The position numbers and the translations under genes were made by a program. From Phototrophicus methaneseepsis (GTDB lineage Bacteria; Chloroflexota; Anaerolineae; Aggregatilineales; Phototrophicaceae), in the NCBI RefSeq assembly GCF_015500095.1, contig NZ_CP062983.1, positions 620,001 to 684,000 on the forward strand: a stretch of 64,000 nucleotides of DNA. The letters run 5' to 3'. Numbering within the stretch: the stretch's first letter is position 1; the number at the start of each line of letters is the position of its first letter. Below, in pieces: positions 8,404-16,602 of the stretch. The notes beneath the pieces are model-generated. The model was not told where the DNA came from. It ran no database searches and saw only the letters and a program-made list of their open reading frames with translations.

Positions 8404-9540
8404 ATGGCATCGCTCAAGGATGTAGCTGAACGTGCCGAGGTTCCAATATTAGCGGCTTATCATGCGCTCCAAAAAGACGACACGATTGACGAAACCATCA
8501 GTCAGCGCGTGGCCCAGGCAGCGGAAGAATTGAGCTACAAACTCAAAATTACCCAAATTGATGTGGCAGACCTGGCAGGGGTTGGTAAAGGGACGGTGTC
8601 GTATGCGCTCAATGGCAATGACCTCATCAAGCCTGCCACACGCCAAAAAGTGATCGAAGCAGCACAGGCACTGAATTACCGCCCCAACATTATGGCGCGC
8701 AATCTCAAAACAAATCGGGCGGGCATCGTGGGCTATTCCTGGCACGTACACGATGATCCTAACCGGATGAATAACTTGCTGGATGAATTTATCTACCGCG
8801 TGACGATGGCCGCAGAAGCGGAACATTATCATCTGCTGACCTTCATCCAGCCACAGGAAGACCCCGAGCGCGTCTACGATGAGTTGATTTCCACCAATCG
8901 AGTCGATGGCTTCATCTTCTCAGACATACGTTATGAAGACCCGCGCATTCAACGGCTTACCAAGCTGAAGGCCCCATTCGTCGCCTTTGGGGGCATGTAT
9001 CTACCAGAAGTGGCCTTTGCGTATGTCGATGTTGACGGCAAAAAAGGCATTGAAATGACCGTTGAGCATCTGCTTTCGATGGGACATGAGCGCATCGGCC
9101 TGGTGAATTGGCACCCTGGCACGTTGATTGGTGATGTCCGAGAAGCTGGATACCATAACGCGATGGAAAACGCGGGGATTAGCGTACTGCCGGATTGGGT
9201 CGCTTATACGCCCAACATCATGCAATCCGCCTCAGAAGCAACGGCGCAGCTCATGGCCGCCAAACACGCACCAACGGCTATCGTCTGTACCAATGATGTG
9301 ATGGCGTTTGGGGCGAAGGCCTATCTGGATGAAATGGGTTACCGAGATGTCGCGCTCACAGGGTACGATGATGACCCAACAGCGCAATTCCTGGGCATTA
9401 CCTCCGTGCGCCAGCCGATTGCAGCAGTCGCACAAACTCTGTTCGATATTCTACTGGGTGAAATTGAAGGCACGCCACGCCCACAACGGCAAGTCGCTTT
9501 CGATCCAGAACTCGTCGTACGGAGCAGCACCGCTTTTTGA
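8404..9540 (+). CDS. LacI-family regulator with two N-terminal HTH modules
   Basis: A 378-residue LacI/GalR-type repressor. Residues about 58-105 are a normal LacI DNA-binding domain (DVADLAGVGKGTVSYALNG, then hinge helix NIMARNLK), followed by a periplasmic-binding-protein-like effector domain. Before it, residues 3-50 read as another LacI-like module (SLKDVAERAEVPILAAYHAL, then ISQRVAQAAEELSYKLK). Its recognition helix is unlike the ATVSRVL consensus and it has no hinge helix. The start follows AAAGGG at 6 nt. It is divergent from the GH31/CUT1 operon and most likely binds the two GAGACGTCTC sites between them. The extra module makes this unusual; whether it binds DNA is unknown. Confidence 0.92.
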   Translation: MASLKDVAERAEVPILAAYHALQKDDTIDETISQRVAQAAEELSYKLKITQIDVADLAGVGKGTVSYALNGNDLIKPATRQKVIEAAQALNYRPNIMARNLKTNRAGIVGYSWHVHDDPNRMNNLLDEFIYRVTMAAEAEHYHLLTFIQPQEDPERVYDELISTNRVDGFIFSDIRYEDPRIQRLTKLKAPFVAFGGMYLPEVAFAYVDVDGKKGIEMTVEHLLSMGHERIGLVNWHPGTLIGDVREAGYHNAMENAGISVLPDWVAYTPNIMQSASEATAQLMAAKHAPTAIVCTNDVMAFGAKAYLDEMGYRDVALTGYDDDPTAQFLGITSVRQPIAAVAQTLFDILLGEIEGTPRPQRQVAFDPELVVRSSTAF

Positions 9541-9566
9541 TGCCCTGCTCAACCACCATAAGACGT

Positions 9567-9619
9567 CTGCTCAGGTTAGAACCTGGGCAGCGTTGCCACA
9601 ACGGCATCACTTGCAACGC
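9567..9619 (+). other. Two adjacent stem-loops after the LacI gene
   Basis: CTGCTCAGGTT pairs with AACCTGGGCAG (9567-9590, one G-T pair), followed by GCGTTGC pairing with GCAACGC (9590-9619). There is no T-tract, so termination is possible but unproven. The rest of the 273-nt gap up to 9813 shows no other clear element. Confidence 0.4.
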
Positions 9620-9813
9620 CAGTCCCGCTTAAGATGAGAGCCTATGAAGTGGGCACATCGCTTTCTTAGATTGATTTTACCCTCATAAGAAACCCCGCTC
9701 ACAAAGCCGTGCTACAAACAGGATAATATGTGGCCTGGAGAGTATTTTGATGCTTTCGTAGTTGCCATATCGGCTAGGGTATCCCAAGTTAAAGTAGAGG
9801 ACCGGAGCTCAAC

Positions 9814-10455
9814 ATGCGCTTTCAAAATCGATCGGAAGCAGGCAAGTTCCTAGCAGAAAAACTCGTTGCTTACCGCGATGAACCGAATGTGCTCATCCTG
9901 GCACTGCCACGCGGTGGCGTCCCTGTCGCTGTGGAAGTCGCAAATGTGCTCCATGCGCCCATGGATTTATTTCTCGTTCGCAAGCTTGGCGTCCCAGGCC
10001 GCGACGAACTGGCGATGGGCGCTGTGGCTACGGGCGGCATACGCGTCTTAAATTCATCCGTCATCAAAAATCTGGAAGTCACCCAGGCGCAAATAGAAGC
10101 CGTTACAGCCAGAGAAAAAGAAGAATTAGCACGTCGTGAGCAAGCTTATCGTGATGACCAACCCCCACCCAGGATACAAGATCGGACGATCATCTTAATT
10201 GATGATGGGCTGGCAACGGGCGCGACGATGCGCGCAGCGGTGCAGGCCCTGCGCCAACAGCAACCAAGCCGCCTGGTGGTTGGGGTCCCGGTTGCTTCGC
10301 CACAAACCTGTGCTGAATTACAAGAACTCGTTGATGAAATCGTCTGCGCCATCACACCGGACCAATTCAACGCTATTGGCACATGGTATGAGGATTTCTC
10401 TCAATTAACAGACGATGATGTCCGTGACCTTATGATTGATGGAGAGCAAATATAA
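9814..10455 (+). CDS. Phosphoribosyltransferase-fold protein
   Basis: A 213-residue type I phosphoribosyltransferase-like protein of the COG1926 kind. The PRPP-binding motif IILIDDGLATGATMRAA lies near residues 129-145, with the flexible-loop region LVRKLGVPGRDELAMGAVA near 50-68. The start follows GGAG at 6 nt. The family transfers or binds phosphoribosyl groups, but the base substrate is unknown and some members may have other roles. It precedes the P450 gene by about 60 nt, so the two may be cotranscribed. No pathway can be deduced from the context. Confidence 0.85.
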   Translation: MRFQNRSEAGKFLAEKLVAYRDEPNVLILALPRGGVPVAVEVANVLHAPMDLFLVRKLGVPGRDELAMGAVATGGIRVLNSSVIKNLEVTQAQIEAVTAREKEELARREQAYRDDQPPPRIQDRTIILIDDGLATGATMRAAVQALRQQQPSRLVVGVPVASPQTCAELQELVDEIVCAITPDQFNAIGTWYEDFSQLTDDDVRDLMIDGEQI

Positions 10456-10515
10456 GCACCCTGAGATCATGTAACGAATATTGAACCACCCTATCAAAAA
10501 GCGAGAGTGAAGATA

Positions 10516-11769
10516 ATGACACAGATGCCGCATGATACGCATTTTGATAGCACCCTCTCCCTGTTAAATGACCCTTACCGTTATGTCAGCAAGCAAAGTG
10601 ATACATACGGCTCGGATATGTTCAGAGCTAGGCTGTTGTTGCAGGATACCATCTGTATGACAGGCACAGAAGCAGCCGAACTGTTTTACAATGAAAGTCA
10701 CTTTATCCGCAAAGGGGCCATGCCGGGGCGCATCCAGCAGACATTGCTGGGCGTTGATGGCGTCCAGGGCCTGGATGATGAAGCGCACAAGCATCGTAAA
10801 CAGCTCTTTATGTCCCTGCTGATGAATCCGACGGATGTTCAGGATCTCACAGGTATTGCTGAGCAATATTGGCGCATATATGTCCACAGATGGGCCTATA
10901 TAGATCGAATCGTACTCTACGATGAAGTGTGCGAGATTTTGACCCGCGCTGTCTGTGAATGGGCAGGGGTTCCTCTGGCAGAAGAGGAAGTTAAGCGGCG
11001 GACAAAAGAGTTAAAAGCCCTATTCGGTTATGCGGGATCTGTCGGACCTAAGCACTGGTGGGCGCGTCTGGCACGTTGGCGTGCAACCCGCTGGGCACAA
11101 AAATTGATTGAGCAGGTACGGGCAGATCATATGATTGCGCCGGAAGAAAGCGCGCTGCGAGCCTGGGCTCTGCATCGAGATTTAAACGGCAACTTGCTCG
11201 ATACCCACGTTGCAGCGACAGAATTGCTCAATATCCTGCGGCCAACGGTTGCTGTAGCCGTGTTCGTCACGTTTGTTGCACACGCCCTGCACCAATACCC
11301 TGAAGCCTGCCAGAAAGTCGCCGCAAATGAAGACGATTACGTGACGTACTTCGTTCAGGAAGTGCGGCGTGTTTACCCCTTCTTCCCGGTTGTGGCGGCT
11401 CGCGTGCGGGATGACTTTCAATATAAGGGCTGTCCATTCCATAAAGGGACACGCGTCCTGCTCGATCTGTATGGCACGAATCATAATGCAGGGCCCTGGC
11501 AAGACCCGGACGTATTTCGACCTGAACGCTTCCAAGAATGGGATGGTGACCTGTTTAACTTTATCCCGCAAGGTGGCGGGAATGCCTTCAATACGCATCG
11601 TTGCCCCGGTGAAAATGTCGCTATTGAACTCATGAAATCAGCAGCACTCTTTTTAGCCAGGGATCTTACCTATACGCTGCCTGAACAGAACCTGCAAATC
11701 GACTATAAGCGGCTGCCCGCCCTGCCCAAAAGCCATATCATCCTCACAGATGTGCAGCCACATCGTTAA
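10516..11769 (+). CDS. CYP152-family fatty acid hydroxylase (peroxygenase cytochrome P450)
   Basis: A 417-residue cytochrome P450 that resembles Bacillus P450-BSbeta/SPalpha along its length (PHDTHFDSTLSLL, ICMTGTEAAELFY, DLYGTNH, IPQGGG, HRCPGE). This family uses H2O2 directly to hydroxylate fatty acids at alpha or beta carbon. Key residues visible are the haem-ligand Cys363 in HRCPGE and the carboxylate-binding Arg242-Pro243 in ILRPTVA. The distal residue is Gln about 84 in GVQG, which in known members goes with hydroxylation; decarboxylating OleT has His there. I chose ATG 10516, which has a GAGAG site and gives family-like numbering; a GTG at 10507 is also in frame. Confidence 0.93.
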   Translation: MTQMPHDTHFDSTLSLLNDPYRYVSKQSDTYGSDMFRARLLLQDTICMTGTEAAELFYNESHFIRKGAMPGRIQQTLLGVDGVQGLDDEAHKHRKQLFMSLLMNPTDVQDLTGIAEQYWRIYVHRWAYIDRIVLYDEVCEILTRAVCEWAGVPLAEEEVKRRTKELKALFGYAGSVGPKHWWARLARWRATRWAQKLIEQVRADHMIAPEESALRAWALHRDLNGNLLDTHVAATELLNILRPTVAVAVFVTFVAHALHQYPEACQKVAANEDDYVTYFVQEVRRVYPFFPVVAARVRDDFQYKGCPFHKGTRVLLDLYGTNHNAGPWQDPDVFRPERFQEWDGDLFNFIPQGGGNAFNTHRCPGENVAIELMKSAALFLARDLTYTLPEQNLQIDYKRLPALPKSHIILTDVQPHR

Positions 11770-11813
11770 AAAGCCCTCTAACCACCTCAGATATCAAGAC
11801 ATAGATGCAGCAA

Positions 11814-11835
11814 TTTAGCCCTTTAAAGGGCTAAA
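11814..11835. repeat. 22-bp perfect palindrome
   Basis: TTTAGCCCTTTAAAGGGCTA followed by AA, a perfect palindrome between the P450 gene and the DUF1328 gene. There is no loop and no T-tract. It could be a transcription stop as RNA or a protein binding site as DNA. Confidence 0.45.
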
Positions 11836-11969
11836 TGCCCTCAACTCACTATCTACTCATCCAAACTGTCAGAACGTTATTAGCGTTATATAGCCGCGTT
11901 TATATCCAAAACCTAACCTATAAGAGGAATAGAAAATAAAAATGATCGATTAAATCGGAGGAGGTTCTC

Positions 11970-12134
11970 ATGTTACGGTTAGCTTTATTATGCCTCGTTG
12001 TTGCCGTCGTTGCTGCTTTATTTGGCTTTGGGGGTATTGCAGGTGCAGCCGCAAGTATCGCCCAGCTTCTATTCTTCGTCTTCCTCGTTCTATTCGTGAT
12101 TGCGCTCTTGTTTGGTGCAAAAATCATTACGTAG
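11970..12134 (+). CDS. Small membrane protein, DUF1328 family
   Basis: A 54-residue protein, too short for ordinary ORF cut-offs. It has two hydrophobic segments around the signature [20 protein letters not shown], which matches the DUF1328 (YtjA-like) family. A strong GGAGGAGG ribosome binding site lies just upstream. Members are inner-membrane proteins of unknown mechanism, often noted in stress responses. The next gene, 55 nt downstream, also encodes a membrane protein, so both may form a small envelope-related unit. Confidence 0.88.
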   Translation: MLRLALLCLVVAVVAALFGFGGIAGAAASIAQLLFFVFLVLFVIALLFGAKIIT

Positions 12135-12189
12135 AGGACATCGCATAGCTTGACATTATCAAGTCCGCTTTTAAGAAGGGAGAAGAATT

Positions 12190-13122
12190 ATGGCTGTTAC
12201 TACTGCAAATGATGTAACTGCTTATGAAGTTACACGCTCTGTTGCAGAAGCCCCTGTGCGCGAACCACGTGTCTCATGGGGTTCGATTCTCGCAGGCGTT
12301 GTTGCTGCAATCATCGTCCAATTTATGATGGAAATGCTGGGTGTTGCTATCGGCTTAGCAACGATCAACCCTGAAACAGAAGCTCAGGCCGTCGGCCCTG
12401 CTTTTGGTACAGGCGTTGTCATCTGGCTGGCCGCTACAACCCTGATTTCGCTGTTTGTTGGTGGCTGGGTCGCTGCGCGCTTATCTGGCACAGCCGATTT
12501 ACTACGAGGCTTTTTACATGGTTTCGTAACGTTCGGTGTGGTAGCCCTGCTCACGTTCCTAACGTTAACCAGTGGCGTCGCGTCCTTCGTCAATGGCGTT
12601 TCAAACACGCTATCACAGGGGCTTGGCTTAGTTGGGCAGACAGCAGCCGATATCGCACCAGAAGTGCAGCGTGCTGTTGATCTACAGACGACCACAGAAG
12701 AAGAAATTCGGACCCAGATCAATGGTCTGCTGCCTGAAGATGCTGAAATCGAGCCAACAGCGAATCTGCGTATTGCAGGTGAAAACTTGCTCGCCGCTAT
12801 CCTTGCTGGCGAAGATACGACAGAAGTTCGCCAACAGTTGGTCACGACCATCGCAAACCAGACAGAGTTGACGCAGGCAGAAGCTGAGCAGCGCGTTGAC
12901 CAATGGATTGCCAGCGCTCAGCAAACCTCTGCACGTGCTGAAGAAACGATTGAGCGCGTCAGCGGTGATATTGCCGATGCACTGGCCGCAACAGCAGGCG
13001 TGATCTTCGTCATGCTGATCGTCGGTGCTTTTGCAGCGGGTGCGGGTGGCCTGGTTGGCTGCGCTAATGAAAACGCCTACATACGCACACGCTCACAAAC
13101 AGAAGCGATAGCAACCACCTAA
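12190..13122 (+). CDS. Membrane protein of unknown function
   Basis: A 310-residue protein with three hydrophobic segments in its first 150 residues (about 30-55, 70-95 and 105-130). A mostly alpha-helical, Glu/Gln-rich soluble part (about 140-265) follows, then one more membrane segment near 268-292. The soluble part has acidic, Ala-rich helices that could form a coiled coil. It resembles membrane proteins loosely annotated as PhnA-like or TIGR04086-like, but I cannot assign a function. The start follows AAGGGAGAAG. A clear terminator closes the unit at 13147. Confidence 0.8.
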   Translation: MAVTTANDVTAYEVTRSVAEAPVREPRVSWGSILAGVVAAIIVQFMMEMLGVAIGLATINPETEAQAVGPAFGTGVVIWLAATTLISLFVGGWVAARLSGTADLLRGFLHGFVTFGVVALLTFLTLTSGVASFVNGVSNTLSQGLGLVGQTAADIAPEVQRAVDLQTTTEEEIRTQINGLLPEDAEIEPTANLRIAGENLLAAILAGEDTTEVRQQLVTTIANQTELTQAEAEQRVDQWIASAQQTSARAEETIERVSGDIADALAATAGVIFVMLIVGAFAAGAGGLVGCANENAYIRTRSQTEAIATT

Positions 13123-13146
13123 AATATAAAATAGGTTCTATCATCT

Positions 13147-13174
13147 AAAAATGCCCTCCAAAGAGGGCATTTTT
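13147..13174 (+). terminator. Rho-independent terminator (bidirectional)
   Basis: AAAAATGCCCTC pairs with GAGGGCATTTTT around a 4-nt loop. The T-run on the + strand and the mirror A-run allow action in both directions. It ends the DUF1328/membrane-protein unit. Confidence 0.9.
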
Positions 13175-13436
13175 AATGTTATTGCTTAAAATTTCACTCA
13201 CAGCCCTCACCGGATATTCATGTTGACAAATATGATTAATATTGACAATCAAGTTCACATCCACATTTTTTTGCTAGGATATATCACAATAAAGGCATCA
13301 GCCTTTTATACAGTTTATCAACCTAATTCGTTGAGCGCTGAAATCAGTAAGCGCTAAAGCAATAAGTAAATTGTGTTGCATTTGAACCGAACTGAAAAGG
13401 AGTTTGGCGCGCTCAACTAGAGCGGAAGGTAAAACG
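13175..13436 (+). other. AT-rich leader region of the response regulator gene
   Basis: Together with the terminator this is a gap of over 300 nt without a gene. It contains two TTGACA hexamers (about 13223 and 13240) and an AT-rich stretch near 13265-13290 that may hold the promoter. Two copies of AGCGCT, 16 bp apart (13334-13339 and 13350-13355), could be a regulator site. No convincing -35/-10 pair could be fixed. Confidence 0.4.
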
Positions 13437-13877
13437 ATGGACACCCAAAAGCCTATCCGTGTCATGATCGTTGATGATCATGATCGTGTCCGCGAGGGAC
13501 TGCGGATACTACTGGATTGTTTTGATGATCTGGAATGTGCGGGAGAAGCCATTGATGCAGAATCCGCCATTCTACTATATGAGCGAGAGCATCCCGACGT
13601 CACGCTGATGGACCTTGTCTTACCAGGCAAGGATGGCATCTTTGCAACTTCGGAAATCCTGAAGCGAGACCCAAACGCCAAGATCATCGCGCTGACGAGC
13701 TTTAACATCAGCAGCATGACCAAACGTATTCTGAAAGCAGGGGTCATGAGCTATCTCAAGAAGAATGTGGGTATGGATGAACTCGCCACTACCATTCGAG
13801 ATGCTTATAAAGGCAAAGGGACAATTGCCCCTGAGGCGCTGCAGGAACTGAAAGATACCGACGAACTCACTCTATAA
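13437..13877 (+). CDS. Receiver-only (NarL-type) response regulator
   Basis: A 146-residue protein with a complete receiver domain: acidic pair Asp13-Asp14 (IVDDHD), phosphoacceptor Asp59 (LMDLVLPG), Thr87 and Lys108 (SYLKKN). The linker after the domain (AYKGKGTIAPEAL) is what normally leads into a LuxR-type HTH, but the protein stops there, so no DNA-binding domain exists. I chose ATG 13437, preceded by GGAAGG. A TTG at 13404 is in frame but only 1 nt from its GGAG. It is convergent with the NarX/DesK-type kinase at 14011, its likely partner. It may act by protein contact or as a phosphate sink. Confidence 0.9.
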   Translation: MDTQKPIRVMIVDDHDRVREGLRILLDCFDDLECAGEAIDAESAILLYEREHPDVTLMDLVLPGKDGIFATSEILKRDPNAKIIALTSFNISSMTKRILKAGVMSYLKKNVGMDELATTIRDAYKGKGTIAPEALQELKDTDELTL

Positions 13878-13954
13878 CTTACGCTGGCTGCGTTTCTCAG
13901 TGCCACTGCTCGGCGATCCTAAACAGCGTAAACGCCAATGAAGCCCTGCGTACC

Positions 13955-14010
13955 GTGCAGGATAGACCTGCACCCAGGACGGACGCCTTTAGAGAGGCGT
14001 CTATTTTATT
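13955..14010 (+). terminator. Terminator after the response regulator
   Basis: Two hairpins in a row: GTGCAGG/CCTGCAC (13955-13973), then GACGCCT/AGGCGTC (13982-14001) followed by TATTTTATTT. The second has the layout of a rho-independent terminator for the + strand gene. Confidence 0.75.
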
Positions 14011-16257
14011 TCACAGCCTGGGAAATGCGGTAGGGAAGGTCATATGGATGCGCGTACCATTGCCCACTTCGCTTTCGATAGAGATTTCCGCGCCAATTTC
14101 AGTAGCTCGCTCCCGCATAATATGGAGCCCATTTTGCTGAGGATGGGTTTGTAGGTTGAAGCCCTCTCCATCATCTTCAACAAGGACATAAATGTGTCCT
14201 TCCTTCGCCCACAACATGATTTTGACATGATGAGCGCGAGCATGTTTTACCACGTTGTTGAGTGCTTCTTGGACAACGCGGAAAATAGCATTTTTAGGCC
14301 CAATAGGCAGCGCAGGCAGCCGCTTAACCATCAACTGAATATCGAGCGATGAATAGCGGGTCAGGATGCTGTTTACGAGCTGGGTTAATAAGTCTCTCAA
14401 CTCGATTTTGCTCAGGCCGATGGGGTGCAGTTCAAGCAAGAGCATATTCATTTCTGTATGAACGCTCGCCGCTGAAGCACGCACAATCTCAGAAAGTTCT
14501 TTGACCTTATTAAGTTGGCCGCGTTCTACCATACGTACGAGCGATTCCGAGGTGATACTTAGCGAGAAAATCAACTGGCTAACCGCATCATGCAGATCAC
14601 GGGCAAGCCGCTGACGCTCTTCAAGGGCGGCCAGTTCTTGCGCTTTCTGATAAAGTCGCGCGTTCTTAATCGCAACAGAAGCATGTTCCGCGAAAGCTTC
14701 TAGATGCTCCAGGTCATGTTGAGAAAATGAGCCGGATTCAAACCGAGACACGTTGATAACGCCCAGAATATCGTTATCAGCGTAGATGGGAACACCCAGG
14801 TAAGCATATGTTTCATCGCTCAGGCCACGCGTTACTGGCGAACGCGAATGAGGGACATCATTGATCAGGATGGATTTCCCGCGCTTCTTGATCTCCGCAT
14901 AGATCGGGTAGTTATCAATCGCAACATTCGGGATCAAATCCTCGAACTGCGGCGAGGCGGCCTCTTTATAGTGGATAACCATATCAATCTGGTTATCTTC
15001 CATGATGACAATCTCAGCATCATCATAGCTGATGATACGCTTGAGTGTGGTCAGCATATTTTCCATCACACTCTGTAAATCCAGCGATTGGTTAATCTGC
15101 TTGACCATCGAGAGCATGACTTCAGCAAATAAGCGCTGGTCACTTTCCCGTAGTTGGCTTTCTTCTAGCTGGACAGTGCGCTCTTCAACGAGTTCCTTCA
15201 AGCTATCTGCATAAAGTTGGACTTGTTCCGCCAATTCTGCCTGATAGATCGCAATCCCCAACTCCAGCGCGATCTGCTGGGCCACGTTAATCTGATCAAG
15301 CTGGAAGTCATCAATTGTCGCTGCGCCGAAATCAATCACACCTTTGAGGACGTCTTCTTGTATGATCGGCACGAAAAGGTGTGCAGGATAGAGCCGAACC
15401 ATAAACTCCGGCAGAAAATCTGGCTTGTCCACTGTTCGATAATCATCTGCCTGGAGGCTGGTCAAGTCTTTAAAAGCTGCCAGCGACTCCTTGTCATGAT
15501 AAAATTCTCGTTCTTTGGTGAACGTGCTGTGATAATGCGTGGCTTCGCCCGCTTGCTCATGGAAAAGTACGACCCCCGCGTAATCATAGGGCGTAATCTC
15601 AACCAGGGAATCAATCGCAACAGTGATGACATCGCTGACGGAACGTCCACTTAGAATAGCTTGATCGAGCTGGAACAGAGACTGTATCCGGTTTTCGTAG
15701 TTTTTGCGTTCAGTGATGTCCGTCACTGCAATGCGAAAGCTACGCTCATATTTGCCTGTCTCAATGGCGACGCTTTCCATACAGCCATAAAATGATGCTG
15801 TGCCTACTGCCTCGAACCAGGCTTCTAATTGCTGTGGCACCCGCACCTTTGAAAGGTTGCGATGATACAGAAAAACCTTGTCCCGCTCATGAGGGCTGGC
15901 AAGCTCTGCGACATGCATCTGATAAAGTGATTGGCGTTCACGACCAAATTTCTTCACAGCCGTCAGGTTGGCCTGTTTAATAAAACCATCGCTGTTGACG
16001 ACAAAGTAAGAGACGGGGGCATACTCAAAGAGATCACTGTATTCTTGCTGAGAGGCTTCTAACGCTTGATGAGCTAACTGCAGCTCTTTATTTTGAATTT
16101 GCAATTCAACGTGATAGACCTGCAACTCGTGCAGCAACGTCATCAGCTTAGTACTGGTGACATCGCGCTCACTAACCTTGTGTTCTGTTAAGAACTTTTC
16201 AGCGAGTAGACGCAGTTGGTCAATCTTTTGTTCGTTGCTATTCACGCCTAATTCCAA
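14011..16257 (-). CDS. Sensor histidine kinase with PAS and two GAF domains (HisKA_3 type)
   Basis: A 748-residue soluble kinase without membrane segments. Order: helical N-terminus (1-70), PAS domain (about 72-185, ending in VTDITERKNYE), first GAF domain (about 195-340), coiled coil (340-375), second GAF domain (about 380-535). Then comes a HisKA_3 dimerisation domain with His556 in ARDLHDAVSQ, and an HATPase domain (EALNNVVKHARA, EDDGEGF, GLHIMRERA). Such kinases sense small ligands, redox state or light and phosphorylate NarL-type regulators. The first in-frame start is TTG 16257 with no clear ribosome binding site; GTG 16245 behind GGAATTAGG is a good alternative. It faces the receiver-only regulator at 13437. 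Confidence 0.93.
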   Translation of the reverse strand: MELGVNSNEQKIDQLRLLAEKFLTEHKVSERDVTSTKLMTLLHELQVYHVELQIQNKELQLAHQALEASQQEYSDLFEYAPVSYFVVNSDGFIKQANLTAVKKFGRERQSLYQMHVAELASPHERDKVFLYHRNLSKVRVPQQLEAWFEAVGTASFYGCMESVAIETGKYERSFRIAVTDITERKNYENRIQSLFQLDQAILSGRSVSDVITVAIDSLVEITPYDYAGVVLFHEQAGEATHYHSTFTKEREFYHDKESLAAFKDLTSLQADDYRTVDKPDFLPEFMVRLYPAHLFVPIIQEDVLKGVIDFGAATIDDFQLDQINVAQQIALELGIAIYQAELAEQVQLYADSLKELVEERTVQLEESQLRESDQRLFAEVMLSMVKQINQSLDLQSVMENMLTTLKRIISYDDAEIVIMEDNQIDMVIHYKEAASPQFEDLIPNVAIDNYPIYAEIKKRGKSILINDVPHSRSPVTRGLSDETYAYLGVPIYADNDILGVINVSRFESGSFSQHDLEHLEAFAEHASVAIKNARLYQKAQELAALEERQRLARDLHDAVSQLIFSLSITSESLVRMVERGQLNKVKELSEIVRASAASVHTEMNMLLLELHPIGLSKIELRDLLTQLVNSILTRYSSLDIQLMVKRLPALPIGPKNAIFRVVQEALNNVVKHARAHHVKIMLWAKEGHIYVLVEDDGEGFNLQTHPQQNGLHIMRERATEIGAEISIESEVGNGTRIHMTFPTAFPRL

Positions 16258-16548
16258 TGACTTTGAACGAACGGGTTGGGGTTGGCCCTAAATCATAGGG
16301 CTTTAATATTGCCAACAGACAATATCTACCACCATTATAACAATGACATGGTTTGACTTAGATGACCCAGGTGGACTATTTTGAGCTTTTATGCAAACAA
16401 ATAAAGCTCTTTAGTGAGACATAGGCTCACATCACTGATAGACCACAAAATCATATGCAGCAATAATAACTGCAATGACATCGTTGACAACTGTCAAAAT
16501 AGAATATCAGTATAACCTGCAGGGGTGTAGATGAGGTGAAAAAAGAGG
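16258..16548. other. Gene-free region upstream of the kinase
   Basis: The gap up to 16602 carries an extended -10 promoter for the kinase at 16334-16339. It also has a small inverted repeat GCCCTA/TAGGGC (16285-16301) in the kinase leader and a palindrome-like TTGACAACTGTCAA (16484-16497). No coding potential is visible. The right end is the terminator of the efflux gene. Confidence 0.5.
16334..16339 (-). promoter_or_regulatory. Extended -10 promoter of the histidine kinase
   Basis: On the minus strand the sequence reads TGTTATAAT, a TG-N-TATAAT extended -10 element. No good -35 box is found, as is common for this type. It lies about 77 nt upstream of the first possible start codon. Confidence 0.5.
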
Positions 16549-16582
16549 TTTCGCCCTCTGACGTTGTTGCCAGAGAGCGAAA
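16549..16582 (-). terminator. Terminator of the MFS efflux gene
   Basis: TTTCGCCCTCTG pairs with CAGAGAGCGAAA (one mismatch, 10-nt loop). On the minus strand the stem is followed by CCTCTTTTTT. It begins 20 nt after the stop codon of the transporter gene. Confidence 0.85.
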
Positions 16583-16602
16583 ATGAATATCAGATCGGCG
16601 CT

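Noticed and set aside
9561-9568. AGACGTCT after the LacI gene as a third operator copy
   Set aside because: Only the inner 8 bp of the 10-bp core match, there is no promoter beside it, and an 8-bp match can occur by chance.
10516-11769. P450 as an OleT-type alkene-forming decarboxylase
   Set aside because: The residue in the diagnostic distal position is Gln (GVQG), as in hydroxylases, rather than His.
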